Assembly: GCA_032251315.1 (NCBI GenBank)
Contig: JAVVEE010000009.1
Coordinates: 1-47,966 of the forward strand
Direction of reading: 5' to 3'
Source of the DNA: LH-M37 sp032251315
GTDB taxonomy: Bacteria; Pseudomonadota; Gammaproteobacteria; SZUA-229
Length of the DNA stretch: 47,966 nucleotides
Both the position numbers and the translations under genes were made by a program. Below the pieces are notes generated by a model, which saw only the letters and a program-made list of their open reading frames with translations, was not told the origin of the DNA and searched no databases. The stretch's first letter is position 1. Every line of letters starts with the position of its first letter. Shown piece by piece: positions 8,068 through 16,742 of this stretch.

Positions 8068-8595
8068 TTAAGAACGGTGCCGCTCTTTCAGCTCGACGTA
8101 ATGCTGCGCTGAATATTTAAAATAGGCCTGCTCCTTCTGACTCAGCTCACGCACCCTTTTCACCGGTGACCCCAACCAGAGATAGCCGCCCTCCAGCACC
8201 TTACCGGGCGGCACCAGGCTGCCCGCGCCCACCATGGCACCGCGCTGAACGACTGCACCATCGAGCACAATCGCTCCCATGCCAATCAGGCACTCATCTT
8301 CAATAATGCAGGCGTGCAAGACCGCGTTATGGCCTACTGTCACATCGTCACCCACCACCAGCGGCAGGCCTCCGGGTGCGTATTCGCTATCGTGGGTGAC
8401 ATGCAGGACACTGCCATCCTGAATATTGCTGCGTGCCCCCACCCTGATTGAGTTGATGTCGCCGCGCAGCGAAGCCATCGGCCAGATCGAACTATCGGCG
8501 CCAAGGGTGACATCGCCAGTAACGACGGCCGACTCATCCACATATGCGCTTTCGGCGACATCGGGAGAATAATCTTCAAATTTACGTATGGTCAT
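8068..8595 (-). CDS. Gamma-carbonic anhydrase family protein (YrdA-like)
   Basis: This 175-residue left-handed beta-helix protein has hexapeptide repeats from about residue 20 to 135. The three expected zinc histidines are visible in HVTHD (His68) and VTVGHNAVLH (His89 and His94). Homologues form trimers and bind zinc; only some have carbonic anhydrase activity. The gene stands alone, facing away from the ubiA region, and its start lies just before that divergent spacer. Confidence 0.9.
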   Translation of the reverse strand: MTIRKFEDYSPDVAESAYVDESAVVTGDVTLGADSSIWPMASLRGDINSIRVGARSNIQDGSVLHVTHDSEYAPGGLPLVVGDDVTVGHNAVLHACIIEDECLIGMGAIVLDGAVVQRGAMVGAGSLVPPGKVLEGGYLWLGSPVKRVRELSQKEQAYFKYSAQHYVELKERHRS

Positions 8596-9145
8596 TGCGC
8601 TTCACCCTATTTTTTTGCTCTCATCGACCGGTTACCACATACCCGTTGAGTCTTTGCTCAGGTATCATTGGCCACCTATGTTACCCAAGACCCTGCTCGC
8701 GAATCTGCTTACATTTCTGATAAGATGGAAATCATCATTACATGGTAAATATAACGCGCTCATCAATAAAAAACCTCCACAGAAAATTGCGCTATATTTT
8801 CATCATACCCGAATACTGACGATGAAATGGCTCGATAAATGCCGTGTTCAGCTACGCGGCTACGCTCCGCCGTTAAGAAAAGACACGGTTTTAGCGAAAG
8901 ATAAGAACATGATTACCGCAGATCGAGGCTTATTGCAGTCGTTCCGATTCTTTGCCGTTTGCAGAAAAAGTTTCCATTCACTGCTAAATCTCATCTTTAG
9001 CCTGGGCGACAAAGCCCTGACCATTCTCGACCAGCGCAGCCTGCAGGTGCAAAATTACCAGGCCGCTGCGAGCAACCGCCTGACCGGCTCCACCAAGACT
9101 CTGGCCACCGCGCAGAAACGCAAACTGCTTGATATCTGGTCCCGT
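8596..9145 (+). other. Spacer before ubiA with an open frame of uncertain status
   Basis: This 550-base region lies between the divergent carbonic anhydrase gene and the usual ubiA start. The first 300 bases are AT-rich and look non-coding. From about 9000 the frame that runs into ubiA has strongly gene-like codons (GC-rich third positions) and encodes a helical stretch around DKALTILDQRS and ATAQKRKLLDIWS. This could be an N-terminal extension of UbiA starting at the ATG at 8909, or the tail of a decayed gene. I recognise no family in it. Confidence 0.4.
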
Positions 9146-10030
9146 ATGGCACAATCGCCGCTGGGCCAAAAGCTCAAGCTGTACGCCCAGTTGATCCGAC
9201 TGGACAAACCCATTGGCATCCTGCTGCTGCTCTGGCCCACACTCATCGCCCTGTGGATAGCCGCCGGCGGCTGGCCGGATACCAAAGTCCTGCTGGTTTT
9301 CGTCGCCGGGGTTATTCTGATGCGCTCCGCCGGTTGCGCGATCAACGATTATGCCGACCGCCACATCGACCTCAAGGTACGCCGCACCAAAGACCGCCCC
9401 CTTACCACCGGCAAAATCAGCGAGAAGGAGGTGCTCATCATATTTGCCACCCTCGCTATTGCCGCGTTTATGCTGGTGCTGCTGATGAACCCGCTCACCA
9501 TCCTCATGTCCCTCATCGGCGTGGCGCTCGCCGCCAGCTACCCGTTCATGAAGCGCTACCACTATTTGCCCCAGATTCATCTGGGCGTTGCCTTCGGCTG
9601 GGCCGTGCCCATGGCCTACGCCGCGCAGACCAATGCGCTTCACCCGGTCGCCTGGCTGCTGTTCATCGCCACGGTATTATGGACTACCGTCTACGACACC
9701 CTGTACGCCATGGTCGATCGCGAAGATGACCTTAAAATAGGGGTAAAATCCACGGCTATTCTATTCGAGTCGGCTGATAGACTCATCATCGGCATTATTC
9801 AGGCGCTGCTTATACTCTGCCTGATTATGATCGGCCAAAAAGCGGAGCTGGGCGGCTTCTACTATGCCGGTGTCCTTGTCGTCGGCTATCTAGCAATATG
9901 GCAGCAATACCTAATTCGTGATCGTCAACCTGACGCATGCTTTCAGGCTTTTTTAAACAACAACTGGTTAGGACTCGCCCTCTTTGTCGGCGTTTTCCTC
10001 GAATATCAACTCGAAGGCATTACCTCATGA
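9146..10030 (+). CDS. ubiA: 4-hydroxybenzoate polyprenyltransferase
   Basis: UbiA prenylates 4-hydroxybenzoate, the first membrane step of ubiquinone synthesis. From the ATG at 9146 the protein has 294 residues and begins as relatives do, with a short lead into LIRLDKPIGILLLLWP. Both Asp-rich Mg-prenyl-diphosphate motifs are present (NDYADRHID and YDTLYAMVDREDD), along with about eight hydrophobic spans. No clear ribosome-binding site precedes this ATG and gene-like codons continue upstream in frame, so the real start may be 8909, giving a 79-residue extension. The stop overlaps the start of the next gene by four bases (ATGA). ubiC is not adjacent. Confidence 0.92.
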   Translation: MAQSPLGQKLKLYAQLIRLDKPIGILLLLWPTLIALWIAAGGWPDTKVLLVFVAGVILMRSAGCAINDYADRHIDLKVRRTKDRPLTTGKISEKEVLIIFATLAIAAFMLVLLMNPLTILMSLIGVALAASYPFMKRYHYLPQIHLGVAFGWAVPMAYAAQTNALHPVAWLLFIATVLWTTVYDTLYAMVDREDDLKIGVKSTAILFESADRLIIGIIQALLILCLIMIGQKAELGGFYYAGVLVVGYLAIWQQYLIRDRQPDACFQAFLNNNWLGLALFVGVFLEYQLEGITS

Positions 10031-10794
10031 AAGCTTTATCCACTCTTTTAACCCTTACTGCCCTTGTTTTCACCACCAGCGCCTACGCCTCTGATCTCGA
10101 CAAGGAGCAGCGCTGGGCCGATTCCATCGAAGCGACTTTAATGGACGGGGAAATCGTCATGCTCGATGACGGCACCAGCGAATTCCTGAGCATCTTCACC
10201 GAAGCTTTGGAAGACAAAGAACGCGCCGCCATCATCATGCACGGCACCGGCGTTCACCCCGACTGGAAAGAGGTGATCGAACCGCTTCGCATCGGCCTCA
10301 CCGATCATGGCTGGCACACGCTCTCCATCCAGATGCCAATTCTGCCCAATGATGCCGAATACGCCGAATATGCCCCGTTGTATGACGAAGTGGCTCCGCG
10401 CATTGATGCCGCCATCAAATTCCTGAAAGCCGAAGGCTACGACAAAATCGCCCTTATTGGCCACAGCCAGGGCAGCGCCATGGGCAGCTACTACCTCTCC
10501 AAAAACAAAGCCGATGTGGTTGGCTTCGTCGGCGTCGGCATGCCCGACCTGTACGATGATGCTCGCATGAAAAACACCGAAAGCCTGAAACACATCACCC
10601 TGCCGACATTCGATATTTACGGCAGCGACGACCTGGAAAGCGTACTGAAAACCAGCGACCAGCGTAAAGCCGCCGCCAAACAGGCGGGCAATAAAAACTA
10701 CACAGCCATCGTCATTGAAGGTGCCGATCATTTTTTCAAAGGCGAGGAGAAGGAACTGATTGAGAAAACGGCTGAGTGGCTGGAAAAACTGTAA
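10027..10794 (+). CDS. Exported alpha/beta-hydrolase (DUF3530 family)
   Basis: This 255-residue protein has a Sec signal peptide (residues 1-22, cut after AYA). It shows an alpha/beta-hydrolase fold: an oxyanion-type HG at 72-73, nucleophile motif GHSQG at 145-149, an acid in YGSDD, and a final His in GADHFF. DUF3530 members are uncharacterised periplasmic hydrolases. The start overlaps the ubiA stop by four bases, so the two genes are probably co-transcribed and translationally coupled, but no functional link to ubiquinone synthesis is evident. Confidence 0.85.
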   Translation: MKALSTLLTLTALVFTTSAYASDLDKEQRWADSIEATLMDGEIVMLDDGTSEFLSIFTEALEDKERAAIIMHGTGVHPDWKEVIEPLRIGLTDHGWHTLSIQMPILPNDAEYAEYAPLYDEVAPRIDAAIKFLKAEGYDKIALIGHSQGSAMGSYYLSKNKADVVGFVGVGMPDLYDDARMKNTESLKHITLPTFDIYGSDDLESVLKTSDQRKAAAKQAGNKNYTAIVIEGADHFFKGEEKELIEKTAEWLEKL

Positions 10795-10816
10795 CCAACC
10801 GTTGAAAAAAGCATTC

Positions 10817-10867
10817 ACCGCAGAGGTGCAGAGAAATTCTAATAGGTTTTCTCTGAGCCTCTGCGGT
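10817..10867. repeat. Inverted repeat of the CGCAGAG family
   Basis: The arms ACCGCAGAGGTGCAGAGAAA and TTCTCTGAGCCTCTGCGGT are separated by about a dozen bases. The same words recur at 26351, 26843 and 26988. It lies 20 bases after the hydrolase stop codon and may act as a transcript-end hairpin. Confidence 0.75.
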
Positions 10868-10929
10868 TATCAAATTTATCGCGCGGCAACTCATTCACGG
10901 GTAAAACGTGACGACCACATAATCTCACC

Positions 10930-10953
10930 TGTAGGTACGAATTCATTCGCACA
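10930..10953. repeat. Copy of the GTGCGAAT palindromic repeat
   Basis: The sequence TGTAGGTACGAATTCATTCGCAC contains a central palindrome of the GTGCGAAT-type. Related copies are at 26810-26835 and 42149-42204. It abuts the 3' end of comF. Confidence 0.6.
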
Positions 10954-10956
10954 AGA

Positions 10957-11706
10957 TCACTTATTCAATGGTGCACGTGCCAGGCTCAGCACGGTGATTT
11001 TTTCCACGCCGGCTTTTTTCAGCACCCGTGACAGTTCATTCACGGTTGAGCCGGTGGTGACGACATCATCGATCAGCACCACGTGTTTATGCGCTAAGGT
11101 TTCGACTACGGCAAAGGCGCCGTGGATATTTTTTCTGCGGGCTTTGGCATCCAGCCCGATCTGGGCGCTGGTTTCGCGTACACGCACGACTCGATTCAAT
11201 TCCATCGGCCAGCCGGTTTTTTTCGCCAGCGCCCGCGCCAGTTCGATCGACTGGTTGAAGCCGCGCCGGCGCAGGCGTTTTCTGAACAAGGGCACGGGCA
11301 GAATGCAGAGGCTTGCACCGGCGACTATATTTTTCACGCCGTCTGAGCCGGCCAGCAGCTCACCCAGCAGGCGGGCATGCACCAGCTTACCGTTGAATTT
11401 CAGTTGCTGAACCAGCCAGATCACCGGCTGCTGATAGCTGAATACGCTGAAGGCCTGATCGTAATGCGGCGGTTTTTTCTGACAGCGGCCGCACACTGCA
11501 CCTGTATCAGTATTGGGCGGCAGCGGTAATGCACAATGCGCGCATGCGGTTTGATTGAAGGGCAGCTGCTGATAGCAGTGTTCACACAGATCGGCACCAT
11601 CACGACCGGGGCGTCCGCACATCAGGCAGCGGGGCGGGTAAAGGCACTGTATGGCCGAAGGGAGCACCGACCGCAGCACTGATTTGAACAATCTTTGCAT
11701 TTCCAT
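10957..11706 (-). CDS. comF: ComF family phosphoribosyltransferase-like protein
   Basis: From the ATG at 11704-11706 the protein has 249 residues. The N-terminal zinc-finger-like half has four CxxC-type pairs (CLMC, CEHC, CAHC and CGRC), and the C-terminal half is a type I phosphoribosyltransferase domain with the PRPP loop VVLIDDVVTTGST. ComF (GntX) proteins are linked to DNA uptake and use of DNA as a nutrient. The open frame runs further upstream into bioB on the other strand; an ATG at 11731-11733 is an alternative start. It is divergent from bioB, a conserved gammaproteobacterial pairing, so the two must share a very short promoter region. Confidence 0.9.
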   Translation of the reverse strand: MEMQRLFKSVLRSVLPSAIQCLYPPRCLMCGRPGRDGADLCEHCYQQLPFNQTACAHCALPLPPNTDTGAVCGRCQKKPPHYDQAFSVFSYQQPVIWLVQQLKFNGKLVHARLLGELLAGSDGVKNIVAGASLCILPVPLFRKRLRRRGFNQSIELARALAKKTGWPMELNRVVRVRETSAQIGLDAKARRKNIHGAFAVVETLAHKHVVLIDDVVTTGSTVNELSRVLKKAGVEKITVLSLARAPLNK

Positions 11707-11776
11707 TTTCTCGTAGACTCCCTGCCGTGGCATAATAGCGCCCTGTTTACACCCATTATAGATAGACGACACCCTT

Positions 11777-12757
11777 ATGAGTAGCTTACGAAACGACTGG
11801 ACCATGCAGGAAATCACTGCACTTTTCGATTTACCGTTCAACGACCTGCTGTTTCAGGCGCACAGCCAGCACCGCGCCAATTTCGACCCGAACCACGTTC
11901 AGGTCAGCACCCTGCTCAGCATCAAGACCGGTGCCTGCCCGGAAGATTGCTCCTACTGCTCGCAGAGCGCGCGCAATAAGGCCGAGCTGGAACGCGAGCG
12001 CCTGCTGCCGCTGGACGAGGTGCTGGAAAAAGCCCGCGAAGCCAAAACTAACGGCGCTTCGCGTTTCTGCATGGGCGCAGCCTGGCGCAACCCGACCGAC
12101 AAGAATCTGGAGCGCGTCATCGACATGATTCAGGGCGTGAAAGCCATGGAGATGGAAACCTGCGTGACTCTGGGCATGCTCACCGAGGCGCAGACTGCGC
12201 GCCTGAAGGAGGCCGGGCTGGATTATTACAATCATAATCTCGACACCTCGCCCGAATTCTACGGCGACATCATCACCACCCGCACCTATCAGGATCGCCT
12301 CGACACGCTGGCGCATGTGCGCGAGGCAGGCATCAATACCTGTAGCGGCGGCATTCTGGGCATGGGTGAATCACGCACCGACCGCGCTTCATTGCTGCAA
12401 CAGCTGGCCAACCTGCCCAAGCACCCCAACAGCGTGCCCATCAATATGCTGGTGGCAATCAAAGGCACGCCTTTGCAAGATGTGCCGAAACTGGAAGCAC
12501 TGGAATTTATCCGCACCGTGGCGGTGGCGCGCATCATGATGCCCGGCTCCTATGTACGCCTGTCCGCGGGTCGTGCCGAGATGAGCGATGAAACCCAGGC
12601 CATGTGTTTCTTCGCCGGTGCCAATTCGATTTTCTACGGCGACCGACTGCTCACCACCGACAACCCGGACGAGAACCATGACCAGCAGCTGTTCGACAAG
12701 CTCGGCATACAAACCCTGAAGACCGAAATCAGCAGTGACGCGCCGGTGACGGTTTAA
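11777..12757 (+). CDS. bioB: Biotin synthase
   Basis: BioB is a radical-SAM enzyme that inserts sulfur into dethiobiotin. The 326-residue protein has the SAM-cluster cysteines at 54, 58 and 61 (CPEDCSYC) and the later [2Fe-2S] ligand blocks typical of the family (METCVTLG, INTCSGGILG, and MMPGSYVRLSAGR). It is followed after 18 bases by bioF. No recognisable BirA operator palindrome was seen in the short bioB-comF gap. Confidence 0.97.
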   Translation: MSSLRNDWTMQEITALFDLPFNDLLFQAHSQHRANFDPNHVQVSTLLSIKTGACPEDCSYCSQSARNKAELERERLLPLDEVLEKAREAKTNGASRFCMGAAWRNPTDKNLERVIDMIQGVKAMEMETCVTLGMLTEAQTARLKEAGLDYYNHNLDTSPEFYGDIITTRTYQDRLDTLAHVREAGINTCSGGILGMGESRTDRASLLQQLANLPKHPNSVPINMLVAIKGTPLQDVPKLEALEFIRTVAVARIMMPGSYVRLSAGRAEMSDETQAMCFFAGANSIFYGDRLLTTDNPDENHDQQLFDKLGIQTLKTEISSDAPVTV

Positions 12758-12775
12758 CACCTCAGCAGTCGAATT

Positions 12776-13930
12776 TTGAAAGACCTGCAAACTGAACTCG
12801 ACCAGCGCCGGGCACAGCATCTTCACCGCCGCCGGCGCATCAGCGAAGGGCCGCAGCAGCCGGAAATGGTGATCGACGGTCAGGCCGTGCTCAACTTTTG
12901 CAGCAATGACTACCTCGGCCTCGCCAATCACGAAAAAGTAAAACAGGCTTTCATCGCCGGCGCAAATAAATACGGCGTTGGCAGCGGCGCGGCGCATCTG
13001 GTCAATGGCCATTGCCGCGCACACCACGCCCTCGAAGAGGAGCTCGCCGAGTTCAGCGGTTATCCGCGCGCGCTGTTATTTTCCACCGGCTACATGGCCA
13101 ACCTCGGCCTGGCGCAGGCGCTGGTCGGCAAGGGCGACAGCGTACTGGAAGACCGCCTCAACCACGCCTCGCTGATTGACGGCGGCCTGCTCAGCGGCGC
13201 GCGTTTTACGCGTTATGCGCACAACGATGTCGAACAGCTCGAAGAGAAATTAGCCAGCGCCAGAGGCGAAACACTGGTGCTGACCGATGGCGTATTCAGC
13301 ATGGACGGCGACCTCGCCAACCTCCCGGCAATCACGCCATTGTGCAGAAAACATCAGGCCTGGCTGATGGTCGATGATGCCCACGGCTTCGGCGTACTCG
13401 GCGCACACGGCAAAGGCTGCCTCGAACATTGTCAGCTTTCCCCAAACGAGGTGCCGATTTACATGGCCACGCTGGGCAAGGCGCTGGGCTCCTCCGGCGC
13501 CTTCATCGCCGGCAGTGACGCGCTGATCGAAACCTTAATCCAGAAAGCCCGGCCCTATATTTACACCACCGCCACACCACCCGCCATTGCCGAAGCCACG
13601 CGCGCGAGTCTGCGATTAATTCAGGCGCAACCCGATTTGCGGGCGCAGCTAAATGACAACATCGCCTACTTTAAACACTGTGCCGAACACATTGAGCTCA
13701 CACTGGGCGACAGCCAGACCGCCATCCAGCCCATTATCATCGGTGAGGCTGAACACGCCGTTGCCATCAGTGAGCGCCTGCTGGAACAGGGCCTGCTGGT
13801 AACCGCCATTCGCCCGCCTACCGTGCCCAAAGGCACGGCGCGACTGCGCGTAACCCTGTCGGCGGCGCACAGCAGGGCGCAGATTGAACAGTTAATCGAA
13901 GCGCTGGCAGCTTCAATTCCGGCGCGCTGA
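12776..13930 (+). CDS. bioF: 8-amino-7-oxononanoate synthase
   Basis: BioF is a PLP enzyme that condenses pimeloyl-thioester with alanine in biotin synthesis. At 384 residues it is the usual length only if the TTG at 12776 is used; the first in-frame ATG is at residue 31. The PLP lysine is Lys235 in ATLGKALGSSG, with the preceding DDAHGFG cofactor motif at 200-206. It follows bioB in the same operon; bioH, bioC and bioD are not in the window. Confidence 0.96.
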   Translation: MKDLQTELDQRRAQHLHRRRRISEGPQQPEMVIDGQAVLNFCSNDYLGLANHEKVKQAFIAGANKYGVGSGAAHLVNGHCRAHHALEEELAEFSGYPRALLFSTGYMANLGLAQALVGKGDSVLEDRLNHASLIDGGLLSGARFTRYAHNDVEQLEEKLASARGETLVLTDGVFSMDGDLANLPAITPLCRKHQAWLMVDDAHGFGVLGAHGKGCLEHCQLSPNEVPIYMATLGKALGSSGAFIAGSDALIETLIQKARPYIYTTATPPAIAEATRASLRLIQAQPDLRAQLNDNIAYFKHCAEHIELTLGDSQTAIQPIIIGEAEHAVAISERLLEQGLLVTAIRPPTVPKGTARLRVTLSAAHSRAQIEQLIEALAASIPAR

Positions 13931-14034
13931 ATTTCAACGCGGCTAAATCGTTAGCCTGTCCAGCCTGACAAAACCTCATTTAACTTCTACAATTATAATT
14001 AATTAATAATCAATAAATTAATCGGAATTTCTAC

Positions 14035-15018
14035 ATGAAAAAATATGATGTATACGGTCTGGGCAACGCGCTGGTGGATATGGAATTCGAAGTGGAGGAC
14101 AGCTTTCTTGAATTGATGCGCGTCGACAAAGGCATCATGACGCTGGTGGATGAAGAAGAGCAGCATCGCCTGATGTGTCACCTCGATGCCTTCGAAGGCA
14201 ACAGGGCCAGCGGTGGCTCGGCCGCCAACACCCTGATTGCGGTAGCGGCCATGGGCGGCTCATCCTATTACACCTGCAAGGTCGCCGATGATGATCTCGG
14301 CCATTTCTACCTCAACGATTTAAAAGCCGCCGGCGTCGACAGCAACATGAACGGCACCCACGCCGATGGCATCACCGGCAAATGTCTGGTGATGATTACC
14401 CCGGACGCCGAGCGCACCATGCACTCTTTCCTCGGTATCTCCTCTACGCTTTCAATCAATGAACTGCAACGCGAACATATCGCTGATTCCCACTACTGTT
14501 ATATGGAAGGCTATCTGGTGACTTCGCCTACCGCCAGAGAAGCCAACATCGAAGCGCGCAAGGTCGCTGAAGCCAACGGCGTGAAAACCGCCTTCACCTT
14601 CTCCGACCCCGGCATTGTTGAATTCTTCGGTGATCAGCTCACCGAAACCATGGGCGACGGCATCGACCTGCTGTTCTGCAACGAAAAAGAAGCGCTGGAG
14701 TACACCGGCAAAGACAGCATCGGCGACGCCATCGAAGTCATCAAAACCTTCTCCAAAAACTTTGCTATTACCCTGGGCGCGGAAGGCGCAGCGGTGTATG
14801 ACGGCAACACCCTGTACGAAATCGCCCCCCATAAAGTTCACGCTGTTGACACCAACGGTGCCGGTGACAACTTCGCCGGCGCGTTCCTGTACGGCATCAC
14901 CCACGGCATGAATTTTCAGCAGGCCGGCGACCTCGCCAGCAAAACCGCCGCACAGGTCGTCACCGGTTTCGGCCCAAGACTGAAGCCGGAAGAGTATCGC
15001 AAACTGGTGCTGGGTTAG
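14035..15018 (+). CDS. PfkB-family carbohydrate/nucleoside kinase (adenosine kinase-like)
   Basis: This 327-residue kinase has the PfkB signatures: an N-terminal RASGGSAANT block (58-66) and the C-terminal DTNGAGD anion-hole/catalytic-base motif (272-278, base Asp278). Proteins of this length and sequence are often annotated as adenosine kinases or sugar kinases, but the substrate cannot be assigned from sequence. It has its own AT-rich upstream region and a GGAA ribosome-binding site. It is monocistronic, ending in a repeat-rich spacer. Confidence 0.87.
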   Translation: MKKYDVYGLGNALVDMEFEVEDSFLELMRVDKGIMTLVDEEEQHRLMCHLDAFEGNRASGGSAANTLIAVAAMGGSSYYTCKVADDDLGHFYLNDLKAAGVDSNMNGTHADGITGKCLVMITPDAERTMHSFLGISSTLSINELQREHIADSHYCYMEGYLVTSPTAREANIEARKVAEANGVKTAFTFSDPGIVEFFGDQLTETMGDGIDLLFCNEKEALEYTGKDSIGDAIEVIKTFSKNFAITLGAEGAAVYDGNTLYEIAPHKVHAVDTNGAGDNFAGAFLYGITHGMNFQQAGDLASKTAAQVVTGFGPRLKPEEYRKLVLG

Positions 15019-15060
15019 CGCTTAACCGCGAAAAGTACAAATCAAAACATAAAACATTAA

Positions 15061-15232
15061 GTCCACAGATGAACACGGATAAACGCAGAGGAAAACAGTA
15101 ATTTAAGGTTTTCTTTGCGTCCTTGGCGTTCTTCGCGGACTGTCGTTTTCAGGTCTTTCCATCCCCGAAAACACCACGAAACTTAGTAAACCAACTTATT
15201 TTTCTGCCTTTATCGGTGTTCATCTGCGGACT
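15061..15232. repeat. Inverted-repeat element downstream of the PfkB kinase
   Basis: The outer arms GTCCACAGATGAACACGGAT (15061-15080) and its near-complement ending at 15232 (ATCGGTGTTCATCTGCGGAC) flank about 130 bases that contain GGTTTTCTTTGCGTCCTTGG followed by CGTTCTTCGCGGACTG. This core recurs almost exactly at 16701-16736. The element fills most of the spacer between the kinase and cbpM. Confidence 0.75.
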
Positions 15233-15270
15233 ACTGTCTTTGTATTTCGTTAAACCCGAAGCCTTAGCAT

Positions 15271-15591
15271 TCAATGGTTATCACTCCTTTCCCCGCGATG
15301 TAACCGTGCTTCCAGGGTTTCAATTTCATCCAGCAGGTCCAGCGCCAGGGCGACGCCGGCAAGGTTGATTTCCAGATCATGCTGCAGGCGCGAGGCGGTG
15401 CGCGCTCGCTGCAAGCTGCTCGCCGGAAACCGCCATTGTGACGGTACATGATCAGTCACCGGTTCGAGCACGCCCTCTTCGACCAGCTCTATGATGTATT
15501 CGATCGAGCTTGAGCACATCCGGCTAAGTTCATCCACAGAGAGTTCGGTCTGTTCATCGATCAGAATCCCGTTGAGTATGGTCTGCTTCAT
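15271..15591 (-). CDS. cbpM: CbpM-type chaperone modulator
   Basis: This 106-residue MerR-like small protein binds the J domain of CbpA and inhibits it. It is downstream of cbpA with a 6-base gap, the typical order. Its charged helical C-terminus (LLDEIETLEARLHR) is as in CbpM. Confidence 0.88.
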   Translation of the reverse strand: MKQTILNGILIDEQTELSVDELSRMCSSSIEYIIELVEEGVLEPVTDHVPSQWRFPASSLQRARTASRLQHDLEINLAGVALALDLLDEIETLEARLHRGERSDNH

Positions 15592-15597
15592 GATGGC

Positions 15598-16548
15598 TTA
15601 CACTCCTAAGTGACTGCGCGGGTTGTATTTCAGCTCCTGCTCCATTTTTCGATACAGCTCTTTGGCGGCTTCGCTGTCCGACGGTGGCAGGGTGATTTGC
15701 GGCACGACATAGAGATCTCCAGGTGATGCGGCAGGAATGCCACGGCCTTTCAGGCGCAGCTTGCCACCACCTCGGGTATTCGGGGCAATTTTCAGATCCA
15801 CCGGACCATTGGGGGTAGGCACCTTAACCGTGGCACCCAGCGCGGCCTCCCACGGGGTTACCGGCAGATCGAGATAGACATCGCGGCCATCGACCCGATA
15901 AATGCTGTGCGGATTGAACTCGATTTCCAGATAGAGATCACCAGCCGGCGCGCCACCCATCCCGGGCGACCCCTGTCCGGCCAGACGGATACGCTGTCCC
16001 TGCTTGACCCCTTTGGGAATTTTGACCTTCAGGGTGCGCTGCTTTGTGACCACATGGCCGGTGTTATCCAGTTCGGGGGCACGCAGGCTGATGCTGCGCG
16101 TCGCACCCTGATAAGCATCTTCCAGATCAATTTTAACCTTGGCATGATGATCTTCGCCGCGTTGGCGGAACTCGGCCTGGCTGCGGCCTCTGCGCGCCGA
16201 ACCTGAACCGAATTGCTGGCCGAAAAGCGAGTCGAAAAAATCGCTGAAATCGGAAGCGCCGCCGGCACCGCCGCCGTGAAACTCAAATCCCGTATCCCAG
16301 TCCGGTGGCGGATGAAAGTCCTGCCCGGCTTGCCAGTTCGCACCCAGCTGATCGTAGGCGGCACGTTTTTCAGGGTCCTTGAGCACTTCGTAGGCCTCAC
16401 CCACCTCCTTGAAACGCACTTCGGCATCGGCCTCCTTACTGACATCGGGATGATACTTTCGCGCCAGTTTTTTATAGGCGCGCCGAATCTCGTCCTGACT
16501 GGCACCCCGCTCTACACCCATTATTTTATAATAGTCTTTATAATCCAC
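15598..16548 (-). CDS. cbpA: Curved DNA-binding protein / DnaJ-class co-chaperone
   Basis: This 316-residue class B J-protein starts at a GTG (16546-16548), preceded by GGATGGGG and matching the family N-terminus; the upstream open frame has no homologous look. It has a J domain (1-70, HPD at 33-35), a Gly/Phe-rich linker, and two beta-barrel substrate-binding domains, without the DnaJ zinc finger. CbpA stimulates DnaK and also binds DNA as a nucleoid protein. It is co-transcribed with cbpM, and the pair lies between direct copies of a dispersed repeat. Confidence 0.92.
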   Translation of the reverse strand: MDYKDYYKIMGVERGASQDEIRRAYKKLARKYHPDVSKEADAEVRFKEVGEAYEVLKDPEKRAAYDQLGANWQAGQDFHPPPDWDTGFEFHGGGAGGASDFSDFFDSLFGQQFGSGSARRGRSQAEFRQRGEDHHAKVKIDLEDAYQGATRSISLRAPELDNTGHVVTKQRTLKVKIPKGVKQGQRIRLAGQGSPGMGGAPAGDLYLEIEFNPHSIYRVDGRDVYLDLPVTPWEAALGATVKVPTPNGPVDLKIAPNTRGGGKLRLKGRGIPAASPGDLYVVPQITLPPSDSEAAKELYRKMEQELKYNPRSHLGV

Positions 16549-16676
16549 ACGAACCCCATCCAGCGATTGAATATATTGAAATTGTAACCTCGAGTCTGAC
16601 GGGGTGCACCACACCATCAATGCGATTAATCAGGTCCGCCAGAGACGGAAAAGGGTAAATCAAAAAATAAATCATA

Positions 16677-16738
16677 AGTCCATATATGAACGCCGGTAAA
16701 GGTTTTCTTTACGTCCTTGGCGTTCTTCGCGGACTGAC
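16677..16738. repeat. Second copy of the kinase-spacer repeat
   Basis: It carries AGTCCATATATGAACGCCGG and then GGTTTTCTTTACGTCCTTGG with CGTTCTTCGCGGACTG, in the same orientation as the copy at 15061-15142. It lies between cbpA and fetB, so the two copies bracket cbpA-cbpM as direct repeats. Confidence 0.75.
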
Positions 16739-16742
16739 GTTT

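Noticed and set aside
10138..10818. A 226-codon open frame on the minus strand
   Set aside because: It is antisense to the DUF3530 hydrolase; its composition is Phe/Gly/Val-rich as expected for a shadow.
11707..11776. A BirA-type biotin operator in the comF-bioB gap
   Set aside because: TGTTTACACCC looks like one half-site, but no matching inverted half is present at the right spacing.
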